64,000 bases of DNA from NCBI GenBank assembly GCA_964586765.1, contig CAZPHN010000004.1:1-64000 (forward strand). The letters run 5' to 3'. The DNA is from UBA3263 sp964586765 (GTDB lineage Bacteria; Bacteroidota; Bacteroidia; Bacteroidales; Muribaculaceae). The position numbers and the translations under genes were made by a program. Shown here piece by piece: positions 54,183 to 61,715 of the stretch. How positions within the stretch are numbered: position 1 is the stretch's first letter; every line of letters begins with the position of its first letter. The notes under the pieces were generated by a model. It made no database searches. It was not told the DNA's origin and saw only the letters and a program-made list of their open reading frames with translations.

Positions 54183-54672
54183 AGTATTTGCGGACTGCGG
54201 CGCGTGCGCGGCTCAAAATCACACGTGCGTTGCCGGCAGTCAGGTTTAACTCCTGTTGAATTTCTTCCATTTCAAGACCGTTGATGTCGCGCAAGGTGAT
54301 GACCTCGCGCTGGGGCGAAGGGAGCGTTTCTATTATCCGGAATACTGCGGTCAGACGCTCGCGCTCATTATTATCATCCTCTTCATCCGGGGCGGCGACT
54401 CCGGAAACTTCATCCAGACCATATCCCGGACGGCGGCTTTCAATCAGGTCGAGCGCACATCGGCGCGCTGTCGCCGTGGCATAGGCCTCCCTGTTTTCGG
54501 CTCCCGCAAAAGAATCCAGCCTCTTCCAGAGTCGGCACATTGCCTCCTGAACCGCATCTTCGGCATCCGCCTCTGACCCGGTCACGCGGAGTGCCGCCAT
54601 ATACATCCGGCGACCTGTCCGCTCCATCAGTGTCCTGAATTCTGTTGCTGTCATGTACTTGAAAGACGGCAC
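54163..54672 (-). CDS. ECF-type RNA polymerase sigma factor
   Basis: 169 residues. Region 2 is DAVQEAMCRLWKRLDSF and region 4 is LPSPQREVITLRDINGLEMEEIQQELNLTAGNARVILSRARAAVRKY, both clear. It starts at MPSFKYM or at the second Met (54654). First of seven genes on one strand with overlaps or short gaps; it probably directs its own operon and any other target. No Bacteroidota housekeeping box is seen before it, in keeping with self-driven transcription. Confidence 0.9.
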   Translation of the reverse strand: MPSFKYMTATEFRTLMERTGRRMYMAALRVTGSEADAEDAVQEAMCRLWKRLDSFAGAENREAYATATARRCALDLIESRRPGYGLDEVSGVAAPDEEDDNNERERLTAVFRIIETLPSPQREVITLRDINGLEMEEIQQELNLTAGNARVILSRARAAVRKYFEEYDR

Positions 54673-54700
54673 AATTTATAAAATGTTACACTTAAACACA

Positions 54701-54751
54701 AAAAATATCGTATTTTTGAAAAATATTGCACGTAATTACGTTTTTGTGCAA
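54701..54751. promoter_or_regulatory. Palindromes between the sigma and CoA-transferase genes
   Basis: AAAAATA-TCG-TATTTTT (54701-54717) and TTGCAC…GTGCAA (54726-54731 and 54746-54751), the latter around the perfect palindrome CGTAATTACG (54731-54740). They lie in the 135-base divergent gap with start codons on both sides. Possible binding sites for a regulator; which gene they serve is unknown. Confidence 0.35.
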
Positions 54752-54760
54752 AAATATTAC

Positions 54761-54768
54761 TATATTTG
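54761..54768 (+). promoter_or_regulatory. -7 element of the CoA-transferase gene
   Basis: TATATTTG, a full TAnnTTTG match, about 40 bases before the ATG at 54808. No TTTG at 19-21 bases upstream; the palindromes lie there instead. Confidence 0.5.
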
Positions 54769-54807
54769 CGCACAATAAACTAAAAATCTGTATCCATCAC
54801 ATTAAAA

Positions 54808-56289
54808 ATGTCATTTCCCATTCTAACGGCTGAAGAAGCCGCAAGCCATATTGAAAATGGAATGGCGATTGGCCTCAGCGGTTTTACCGCCTCCGGCGCG
54901 CCTAAAGACACTTTTGACGCTGTAGCAGCCTTGGCTGCTGCCGAACATGAAGCCGGTCGCCCGTATAAAGTTGACCTTTTTACCGGTGCATCGACAAACC
55001 GCCATGTTGATGGCGCACTTTCACTTGTTAACGCCATTGGTCGTCGTACTCCTTATCAGAACACCCCTGATTTGCGTAAGCGCATCAACTCTCACGATGC
55101 CCACTATTTCGACCTTCATCTCTCTGAACTCGCCCAGAAGTTACGCTACGGGTTCTATGGTCTGCTTGATGTTGCCGTAATTGAGGCTGTTGACGTTCAG
55201 CCTGACGGTCGTCTCGTGCTTGGTACCGGTGCTGGTATATCGACCACCATCGCCCAGATGGCAAAGCATATAATCATCGAGCATAATACCGCAATCTCTA
55301 CCAAACTCGAAGGTCTGCATGATCTCTATCTTCCCGCCGATCCTCCTCATCGCCGCGAAATACCTATTTATAACGTAAACGACCGTATCGGTTCACCTTA
55401 TTTATATGTTGACCCGAAAAAGGTAATCGGCGTAGTGGAAACCCACTGTACCGATGAGGTTCATCCCTTCTCCGCGCTCGATGAAGTTTCAGCAAAAATC
55501 GGTGCTAACGTCTGCGATTTCTTGGTTAATGAACTTAAGCACGGACGTCTGCCCAAGGAGTTCCTGCCGCTGCAGAGCGGTGTGGGCAATGTCGCTAACG
55601 CAGTGCTTTACGGACTTGCCGACGCCCATGATATTCCCCCCTTCTCGTTCTATACGGAAGTGGCTCAGGATGCCGTACTTGACCTCATGGAGCGTGACCG
55701 CTGCCGTTTTGTAAGCACTTGCTCGCTGACAATGAGCGACGAAGCTCAGGCTCGCCTGTTTGCCCACGACCGTGATTTCTGCCGACGTATCACAATCCGT
55801 CCCTCTGAACTCTCCAATAATCCCGAAATCATCCGTCGTCTCGGCGTAATCGCTATGAATACCGCTCTTGAAGCCGATATATTCGGTGCGATTAACTCAA
55901 CCCACGTGCTTGGCACAAAGATGATGAACGGTATTGGCGGTTCAGGCGACTTTACCCGCAACGCTTACCTGAGCATCTTCTCCTGCCCGTCAGTGACGAA
56001 GGGCGGTTGCATCAGCAATATAGTGCCGATGGTAGCTCATCAGGACCACTCCGAACACTCCGTCGACATCCTCGTTACCGATCAGGGCGTTGCCGACCTC
56101 CGCGGACTTGACCCCGTTCAGCGTGCCGAACGCATCATCGAAAACTGCGCGCACCCGGATTATCGCCCGCTGCTCCGTGAATACCTCAAACTTGGCAAGG
56201 GCGGACAGACCCCCCACGTGCTTACCGCCTCCTTCGCGTTCCACAACGCCTTCAACGAAACCGGCGATATGCGCAACGCCAAATTCTAA
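54808..56289 (+). CDS. Acetyl-CoA hydrolase/transferase family (succinate or acetate CoA-transferase)
   Basis: 493 residues, normal for the family. N-terminal LTAEEAASHIENGMAIGLSGFTASGAPK and the segment FSFYTEVAQDAVLDLME, in which the Glu fits the catalytic residue that carries the CoA thioester. GSGDFTRNAYLSIFSCPS and KGGCISNIVPMV are conserved near the C-terminus. In propionate- and succinate-forming gut anaerobes such enzymes move CoA between succinyl-CoA, acetate and propionate; the exact pair is not shown by sequence. Followed by a terminator. Confidence 0.88.
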   Translation: MSFPILTAEEAASHIENGMAIGLSGFTASGAPKDTFDAVAALAAAEHEAGRPYKVDLFTGASTNRHVDGALSLVNAIGRRTPYQNTPDLRKRINSHDAHYFDLHLSELAQKLRYGFYGLLDVAVIEAVDVQPDGRLVLGTGAGISTTIAQMAKHIIIEHNTAISTKLEGLHDLYLPADPPHRREIPIYNVNDRIGSPYLYVDPKKVIGVVETHCTDEVHPFSALDEVSAKIGANVCDFLVNELKHGRLPKEFLPLQSGVGNVANAVLYGLADAHDIPPFSFYTEVAQDAVLDLMERDRCRFVSTCSLTMSDEAQARLFAHDRDFCRRITIRPSELSNNPEIIRRLGVIAMNTALEADIFGAINSTHVLGTKMMNGIGGSGDFTRNAYLSIFSCPSVTKGGCISNIVPMVAHQDHSEHSVDILVTDQGVADLRGLDPVQRAERIIENCAHPDYRPLLREYLKLGKGGQTPHVLTASFAFHNAFNETGDMRNAKF

Positions 56290-56316
56290 CCCATACGAAT
56301 ATTAAAAACAAAACCG

Positions 56317-56351
56317 AGGAACTGTCTAACAAGTTTAGACAGTTCCTTTTT
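56317..56351 (+). terminator. Intrinsic terminator after the CoA-transferase gene
   Basis: AGGAACTGTCTAA pairs perfectly with TTAGACAGTTCCT (5-base loop), followed by TTTT. It begins 27 bases after the stop codon. Confidence 0.85.
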
Positions 56352-56378
56352 ATGGGGGTGGATATGGCTGCTTGGGGG

Positions 56379-56400
56379 CGGCATGCGTCCTCGCATGCCG
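56379..56400. repeat. GC-rich palindrome (REP-like)
   Basis: CGGCATGCG and CGCATGCCG are perfect 9-base arms around TCCT. It lies between two convergent genes, 43 bases after the end of the 56444 gene on the minus strand, with no T tract on either side, so it is not a usual terminator. Its look is that of a repeated extragenic palindrome; other copies cannot be checked here. Confidence 0.45.
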
Positions 56401-56443
56401 GAAATATCGCTCAAAATATCTAAGCCTACCTGATTTTGTCGTG

Positions 56444-57625
56444 TTATTCGCGGCGACGGATGGTCAGGGGGTGGGCACCTTCGGGTAGCGGTCCGTCAAT
56501 GACCAGCGCGAGATAGCCACCACCGCCGGCTCCGCTCAGTTTATGGGCAAGCGAGAGTGGAGCGTATTTGTCGATGTATTCCTGTAAGCCGTCGGCAATC
56601 ATTGCCGGGAACATGGAAATCTGAGCGGCAAATGAGTCGGCAAACGCGCGTGCGAAGTTGCCGAGGTCACGACGCATGATTGCGTCCCAGCAGCGGTCAG
56701 CCGCTTCTGCCAATGCCTCAACTTTTTCGGGGTTGATATCTTTGCCTTCAACCACCGAATAACCCGGACGACGCGGGAATGTCGGAACCAGACAAAGGTG
56801 CTGTTCAAGCCACTGTAGGGTTTCTTCATCATGGCAAGACTCGATTTTCGAGGGCCAGTAGGTGTTGTCGTAGAAATGACGGTTGAGACCGCTCATGCAG
56901 ATACCTATCGAGTCCTGTGCGCCGCTAATGTGACCTTTGTCCTGTTCCGGGTCATTTTCAAAGCAGAACAAAAGGCGTGCAAGCATTTCTTCGTTACCGG
57001 CGGGCAGTTCGTAAGGCCATATTTTACGTGCGGCATTGCGGGTTGACGTCGACATGCCGGCGCGTTCCATAAATTCTTCAGTCGGTTCAAGTGATATGGT
57101 CAAAGCCCATCCGGGATGATGGCAGGAAACGTATGGCTGGTCAATCCATGTGCCGGCAAGGTCAAGTCGATAGGGAAGCCCGCAGCGGTTCGCTGTACGC
57201 AATGCGGTGGTTGAACGTGCATCAAGTCCTTCGTCGGGTATGCGTTGCAACTCTACGTATTCAATTCCGCGCTCTTCAAAGAATTTTCGCTTTATGTCTG
57301 AGCCTCCATCTGTGTTTACTACGAAAACGTCGGGCTGAACTTTGTCAATGGTCTCGACAAAGTCCATCATGCCGGAACCGCTGTTGATGTAGGCATCTGT
57401 TACATATCGGATAGCCTTGACCATATAGAGTCGCTCGCGTTCGCTGTAAACCGTGCGTCTATGTTTCAACTCCTGAATGGTAGAGTCAGAACCTATTCCT
57501 ACATAGAGGTCGCCATAAGCCGATGCCGCTTTAAAGAAAGCCACATGACCTGAATGGAGCATATCGTAACAGCCGCTGACAAAAACTTTCTTGCGGGCTG
57601 AGGTGGTGTTATTTTCCTGTTGCAT
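56444..57625 (-). CDS. Nucleotidyltransferase-GHMP kinase fusion
   Basis: 393 residues. The N-terminal domain (about 12-145) is a cytidylyl/adenylyltransferase of the RfaE/TagD type: VFVSGCYDMLHSGHVAFF with HxGH at 24-27. The C-terminal part (about 150-385) is GHMP-kinase-like: PYRLDLAGTWIDQP, a weak phosphate loop GMSTSTRNAA, SGAQDSIGICMSGLNRHF and the final motif KLSGAGGGGYLALV. The kinase half is shorter than usual (about 240 residues). Together they would phosphorylate a sugar or polyol and attach a nucleotide, though the order and substrate are unknown. Overlaps the sugar permease gene by 17 bases. Confidence 0.75.
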   Translation of the reverse strand: MQQENNTTSARKKVFVSGCYDMLHSGHVAFFKAASAYGDLYVGIGSDSTIQELKHRRTVYSERERLYMVKAIRYVTDAYINSGSGMMDFVETIDKVQPDVFVVNTDGGSDIKRKFFEERGIEYVELQRIPDEGLDARSTTALRTANRCGLPYRLDLAGTWIDQPYVSCHHPGWALTISLEPTEEFMERAGMSTSTRNAARKIWPYELPAGNEEMLARLLFCFENDPEQDKGHISGAQDSIGICMSGLNRHFYDNTYWPSKIESCHDEETLQWLEQHLCLVPTFPRRPGYSVVEGKDINPEKVEALAEAADRCWDAIMRRDLGNFARAFADSFAAQISMFPAMIADGLQEYIDKYAPLSLAHKLSGAGGGGYLALVIDGPLPEGAHPLTIRRRE

Positions 57626-58880
57626 TTTGAGTGCTTGCGCTGACAGCGTAGATTAAAATGATTATAAAACAGATAAGAGGAACGAGGAAAGAAAGCGAAA
57701 TGGAGTGGCTCATATCGCTGACGTAAGCCTGAACGGGCGTAATAAGCGCGCCGCCTAATATCGCCATGATTAGACCTGATGCACCGAGTTTCGCATCGGA
57801 AGGCGAAAGCGCGTCGAGTGCTATTCCGTAGATAGTCGGGAACATGAGGCTCATGCACGCGCTGATGGATATAAGTGCGGCGATGGCTATTACACCATTA
57901 CCGAAAGTCACGATGGAGGTAAACACGATGGCGGCGAGGGCTGCACCTACCATGAGTCGTGACGGTTGGAACCGTTTCATCAGTGCAGTAAAGATGAAGC
58001 GGAATGCTGTAAACGCAAGTATGGAGTAGAGGAATATGTCAGATGCGGCAGCTTCACGGCAATCCGTTTCTGCCATGACTAAACGGATGGTAAATGACCA
58101 TACGCCTGTTTGCGCTCCGACATAGAAGAATTGAGCGATTACACCGTTGCGATAACGCGGAGTGTGCCAGAACCGGCTGAGAATTGAACCTGCTGCTGGT
58201 GTATGTGAGCCGGTTTCCTCCGCATCCTTAATCATAGGCATCCTTACAAACCTGATAATAACCATCAGGGCAAGCAGGACAATGCCTATAAGCATGTATG
58301 TGCCGGAAATCGCGCTCAGTTCATGTTGCTGTATGGCTTGCAGAGCTTCGCGCGGCATTTCTGCGCGTGCCGCCGCATCGGCATCCTGAAGTTCGCCGAG
58401 AATGAACATACGGCTGAGGAGAATACCGATTATCGCGCCGAGTGGATTCAGGGTTTGCGCTATATTAAGGCGACGGGTAGCTGATTCGTGCGGACCCATG
58501 GCAAGGATATACGGGTTTGCCGTGGTTTCGAGAATAGCACATCCACACGCCATAATATATATGGCGAAGAGGAAGAACGGATAGCTTGCGGTAATTCCGG
58601 CAGGATAAAAGAGCATGGTGCCGATTGCGTAGACAAGTAATCCGAGCAATATGCCGCTTTTATATGAGTATTTGCGAATAAAGAGGGCGGCAGGAAGCGC
58701 GATGCAGAAATATGCTCCATAAAAAGCAAACTGCACGAGCGAGGTCTGCAGGTCGCTCATCGACATAATGCGTTTGAAAGCAGCCAGCAGTGTGTCATTC
58801 ATGTTGTTGGCTATACCCCATAGCAAGAAAAGCAGGGAGACAAGCGCAAACGGTAGTCCGTATTTTTTGATTGTAGACAT
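57609..58880 (-). CDS. FHS-family sugar permease, FucP-like
   Basis: 423 residues, twelve predicted membrane helices. FHS-family marks: LFLLWGIANNMNDTLL (N-terminal), QFAFYGAYFCIALPAALFIRKYSYKSGILLG, and ETTANPYILAMGPHESATRRLNIAQTLNPLGAIIG. Members bring in L-fucose or other monosaccharides with protons. Linked by overlap to the nucleotidyltransferase-kinase fusion, so import and activation of one sugar is likely. No fucose isomerase or kinase gene is nearby, so fucose is not assured. Confidence 0.85.
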   Translation of the reverse strand: MSTIKKYGLPFALVSLLFLLWGIANNMNDTLLAAFKRIMSMSDLQTSLVQFAFYGAYFCIALPAALFIRKYSYKSGILLGLLVYAIGTMLFYPAGITASYPFFLFAIYIMACGCAILETTANPYILAMGPHESATRRLNIAQTLNPLGAIIGILLSRMFILGELQDADAAARAEMPREALQAIQQHELSAISGTYMLIGIVLLALMVIIRFVRMPMIKDAEETGSHTPAAGSILSRFWHTPRYRNGVIAQFFYVGAQTGVWSFTIRLVMAETDCREAAASDIFLYSILAFTAFRFIFTALMKRFQPSRLMVGAALAAIVFTSIVTFGNGVIAIAALISISACMSLMFPTIYGIALDALSPSDAKLGASGLIMAILGGALITPVQAYVSDMSHSISLSFLVPLICFIIILIYAVSASTQNATGK

Positions 58881-58896
58881 AATGTGATTTAAGGAG

Positions 58897-58932
58897 AAAA
58901 GCGGATAGTCTCCTTTTGACTATCCGCTTTTT
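58897..58932 (-). terminator. Terminator between tRNA-Glu and the permease gene
   Basis: AAAAGCGGATAGTC and GACTATCCGCTTTT form a 14-base stem with a 7-base loop; on the minus strand the stem ends CGCTTTT. It lies 8 bases after the tRNA 3' end and 17 bases before the permease ATG. Confidence 0.75.
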
Positions 58933-58939
58933 GGTTTAG

Positions 58940-59012
58940 TAGCGAATCCGGGACTCGAACCCGGGTTTCCGCCGTGAGAGGGCGGCGTGCTAGACCACTA
59001 CACTAAATCGCC
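58940..59012 (-). tRNA. tRNA-Glu (anticodon CTC)
   Basis: 73 bases on the minus strand: GGCGATT acceptor, D arm GTG…CAC, anticodon stem CCGCC/GGCGG with loop CTCTCAC (CTC, decodes GAG), T arm CCGGG-TTCGAGT-CCCGG, 3' strand ATTCGCT and discriminator A. The acceptor has a U-U mismatch at 6-67 and G-U at 1-72, somewhat weak. CCA is not encoded. It has its own promoter and terminator. Confidence 0.85.
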
Positions 59013-59029
59013 ATCGATTTTGAACGGTG

Positions 59030-59061
59030 CAAAGTTACGACAAATATTTGACCCGTGCAAA
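59030..59061 (-). promoter_or_regulatory. tRNA-Glu promoter
   Basis: On the minus strand TTTG (59061-59058), 20 bases, TAACTTTG (59037-59030). Identical in layout and core sequence to the tRNA-Gln promoter. Confidence 0.8.
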
Positions 59062-59085
59062 TTTTTGCGTAAAAATTTTCAAAAA

Positions 59086-60405
59086 TTAGTCGCGTTGGAA
59101 AATATCGCGGGTATAAACCTTTGACCGTACATCGTCAAGACACGTATCATAACGGTTGGCAAGAATAGCTTTGCTTTCCTGCTTGAAACGCGCAAGGTCG
59201 TTTACAACCTCAGAGCCGAAGAAAGTAGTTCCGTCTTGTAGGGTAGGCTCATAAATAATTACTTTTGCGCCTTTGGCTTTGATGCGCTTCATCACACCCT
59301 GAATTGATGACTGACGGAAATTGTCGGAATTCGATTTCATGGTCAGACGGTAAACGCCTATGGTTACCTGCTCTTCCGGTGCCGCACCGTAGGTGTTGGC
59401 GGTGGAGTAGTCATAGTAGCCTGCCATACGTAGGACCTGATCGGCAATAAAGTCTTTGCGTGTGCGGTTGCTCTCCACGATGGCTGTCATCATGTTCTGA
59501 GGCACTTCTGCATAGTTGGCAAGCAGCTGCTTGGTATCTTTGGGCAGACAGTAACCGCCGTAACCGAATGAGGGGTTGTTGTAGTGCGAGCCGATGCGCG
59601 GGTCAAGTCCCACTCCGCGGATAATCGACTGCGAATCCAGTCCCTTGAGCTCTGCATATGTGTCAAGCTCGTTAAAGTAGCTTACACGCAGTGCCAGATA
59701 GGTGTTTGCAAAAAGCTTTACCGCTTCCGCTTCTTTCATACCCATGTAAAGGGTGTCGATATCCGTTTTGAGAGCTCCCTGCTGAAGGAGCGCGGCGAAG
59801 GTTTCTGCCGCCTTGGTGATATGATCGGCGGAGGTCAGTTTGCGGATAGCTTCGTTTTCAGCTTCATAGCGCGGGTCGGCAATGATTTTCGGCAGACCGG
59901 CAATAATTCGGCTGGGGTAAAGATTGTCATACAGAGCTTTGCTCTCGCGCAAAAATTCCGGGAAGAAAAGCAGATTGAACACTTCCGCTCCCTTTTGGGC
60001 ATATTTTAAATAGAGTGAGCGGCAGTAACCTACGGGTATGGTCGATTTGATAACCATGACGGCTGCAGGGTTGACGCTGCGAACCAAATCGATTACATCC
60101 TCAATATGGTGGGTGTCAAAGCTATTGGTCTGCGAATCATAGTTGGTTGGGGCGGCGATAACCACGAAATCGGCGTCGCGATATGCTGCTGCGCCGTCAA
60201 GAGTCGCAGTCAGGTCAAGTTCCTTTTCGGCGAAATATTTTTCGATATATTCATCCTGAATGGGAGACTCGCGACGGTTGATTTTCTCAACCTTTTCGGG
60301 TATGACGTCAACTGCAGTGACATGATTATGCTGCGCGAGCAGTGTAGCAATGCTCAATCCGACGTAACCTGTTCCGGCAACGGCAATATTATACTTTTCT
60401 TTCAT
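59086..60405 (-). CDS. UDP-glucose 6-dehydrogenase family protein
   Basis: 439 residues. N-terminal NAD-binding GTGYVGLSIATLLAQ, the middle domain, and the catalytic Cys in SFGYGGYCLPKDTKQL (about 268-283); the C-terminal domain has VTIGVYRLTMKSNSDNFR. The family oxidises UDP-glucose to UDP-glucuronate, or UDP-ManNAc and related sugars, for capsule or other surface polysaccharide. No glycan cluster is adjacent, so the substrate is unsure. Its -7 box is at 60426-60433. Confidence 0.88.
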   Translation of the reverse strand: MKEKYNIAVAGTGYVGLSIATLLAQHNHVTAVDVIPEKVEKINRRESPIQDEYIEKYFAEKELDLTATLDGAAAYRDADFVVIAAPTNYDSQTNSFDTHHIEDVIDLVRSVNPAAVMVIKSTIPVGYCRSLYLKYAQKGAEVFNLLFFPEFLRESKALYDNLYPSRIIAGLPKIIADPRYEAENEAIRKLTSADHITKAAETFAALLQQGALKTDIDTLYMGMKEAEAVKLFANTYLALRVSYFNELDTYAELKGLDSQSIIRGVGLDPRIGSHYNNPSFGYGGYCLPKDTKQLLANYAEVPQNMMTAIVESNRTRKDFIADQVLRMAGYYDYSTANTYGAAPEEQVTIGVYRLTMKSNSDNFRQSSIQGVMKRIKAKGAKVIIYEPTLQDGTTFFGSEVVNDLARFKQESKAILANRYDTCLDDVRSKVYTRDIFQRD

Positions 60406-60425
60406 AAATTTCGCGTTTATATGCG

Positions 60426-60457
60426 CAAAGATAAGAAAAAATCTTATTATTTAACAA
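60426..60457 (-). promoter_or_regulatory. Promoter of the UDP-sugar dehydrogenase gene
   Basis: On the minus strand TTG (60457-60455), 21 bases, TATCTTTG (60433-60426). The box is 20 bases before the ATG. Confidence 0.55.
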
Positions 60458-61619
60458 TTTCGTTGCAGATTTCATCCAAAACCGGCATATCTGCCCGGTG
60501 GAGGCGGCTATGGAGCGTAAGGGTAGGGGATATGATTTCAACTCCGGGCAGCGACTGCAGTTCCGTTGACATTATGCGTGCCGCCTGCGGTGCCCACGAC
60601 CCGTTCTCGACCAGCGCGATGCGGCGGTTTGCTAATTTTTTGCTGCAAATATGGTGAATGAACGTATGCATGGCGGGAAAAATTCCACCGTCGTAGGTCA
60701 CCGAGCAGAGAACCAATGACGACAATCGGAATGCCTCGCTCACGGCAAACGACACGTCGCGGCGTGTAAGGTCAAAAAGAACCACATCGCCGGCATCCGG
60801 TTTCGAGCGCAGCCGGTCGGCAATGCGACGCGCAGCCTCGGCGGTGCCGCCATAGATTGACGCATACGCAATAAGTACGCCCTTGGTTTCCGGTTCATAT
60901 CCGCTCCATTTTTCATAAAGATTCCAGTAATGAGACAGGTTTGACGTAAGAATAGGTCCATGTAGCGGCGCAATTACGTCAAATTTCAGTCCTTGAATCT
61001 TTTTCATCAGCATTTTCACACTGTTGCCAAACCGTCCGACAATATTCGTATAATATCGGCGCGCTTCGGCATCCCATGCCACCTCTATTCCATCATCGCT
61101 CATGGCGAATGAACCGAACGCATCTGCCGAGAATAAAACTCCGTCGGTTTCATCATAAGTCAGCATCACTTCGGGCCAGTGGACCATCGGGGCGGTTAGA
61201 AACCGGAGCGTAGTATGTCCGAGCGAGAGCGTGTCTCCATCAGCAACGGTGACAACCTTGCCGCTGAAGTCTACGTCCTCGAAATAGTCACCGAGCATTG
61301 ACGCGCCTTTAGCAGTGCATATAATCTTTACTTCCGGGAACCGATTCATCAGGTGGGAGATGCTCCCTGAATGGTCCGGCTCCATGTGCTGTATAATAAG
61401 GTATTCGGGCGCGCGCCCTTCGGGCAGGGCATCAGCGAGGTTTGCAAGCCAGTCATCGGTGCGTCGAAGGTCTACGGCGTCAACTATGGCGATATGTTCG
61501 TCAATAATCAGATAAGAATTATACGAAATTCCGTTAGGAACGGGATATTGACCCTCAAAAAGGTCCAGATTATCATCATCTGCGCCTATAAAGCGAATGT
61601 TTTCTGCGAAATCTTTCAT
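60447..61619 (-). CDS. Flavodiiron protein (FprA family A-type flavoprotein)
   Basis: 390 residues. Metallo-beta-lactamase-like diiron domain with HMEPDHSGS (His-x-Glu-x-Asp-His), AKGASMLG, HWPEVMLTY and PLHGPIL; then a flavodoxin domain from about 250 (GVLIAYASIYGGTAEAARRIADRL, FMN phosphate loop). It reduces O2 to water or NO to N2O in the cytoplasm of anaerobes. Complete and normal in length. Start ATG lies 19 bases after a TAACTTTG box (61646-61639). Confidence 0.92.
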   Translation of the reverse strand: MKDFAENIRFIGADDDNLDLFEGQYPVPNGISYNSYLIIDEHIAIVDAVDLRRTDDWLANLADALPEGRAPEYLIIQHMEPDHSGSISHLMNRFPEVKIICTAKGASMLGDYFEDVDFSGKVVTVADGDTLSLGHTTLRFLTAPMVHWPEVMLTYDETDGVLFSADAFGSFAMSDDGIEVAWDAEARRYYTNIVGRFGNSVKMLMKKIQGLKFDVIAPLHGPILTSNLSHYWNLYEKWSGYEPETKGVLIAYASIYGGTAEAARRIADRLRSKPDAGDVVLFDLTRRDVSFAVSEAFRLSSLVLCSVTYDGGIFPAMHTFIHHICSKKLANRRIALVENGSWAPQAARIMSTELQSLPGVEIISPTLTLHSRLHRADMPVLDEICNEIVK

Positions 61620-61638
61620 GCTGTTTAATTTAGACGTG

Positions 61639-61670
61639 CAAAGTTACACAAAAAATATTGAAAGCCGCAA
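61639..61670 (-). promoter_or_regulatory. Promoter of the flavodiiron gene
   Basis: On the minus strand TTG (61670-61668), 21 bases, TAACTTTG (61646-61639). The -33 box lies within the terminator of the upstream porin gene. Confidence 0.55.
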
Positions 61671-61695
61671 TCCTTTTTGGTCGGATAGCGGCTTT
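61661..61695 (-). terminator. Terminator of the porin gene
   Basis: AAAGCCGCAATCC pairs with GGATAGCGGCTTT (one mismatch) around a 9-base loop. It starts 20 bases after the porin stop; the T tract on the minus strand is short and interrupted. Confidence 0.7.
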
Positions 61696-61715
61696 CATGG
61701 TCAGGCTGTGCTTTT

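Noticed and set aside
57609..58880. Firm naming of the permease as fucP
   Set aside because: FHS-family motifs are clear, but no fucose catabolic gene lies nearby and the partner gene is not a known fucose enzyme, so the substrate is open.
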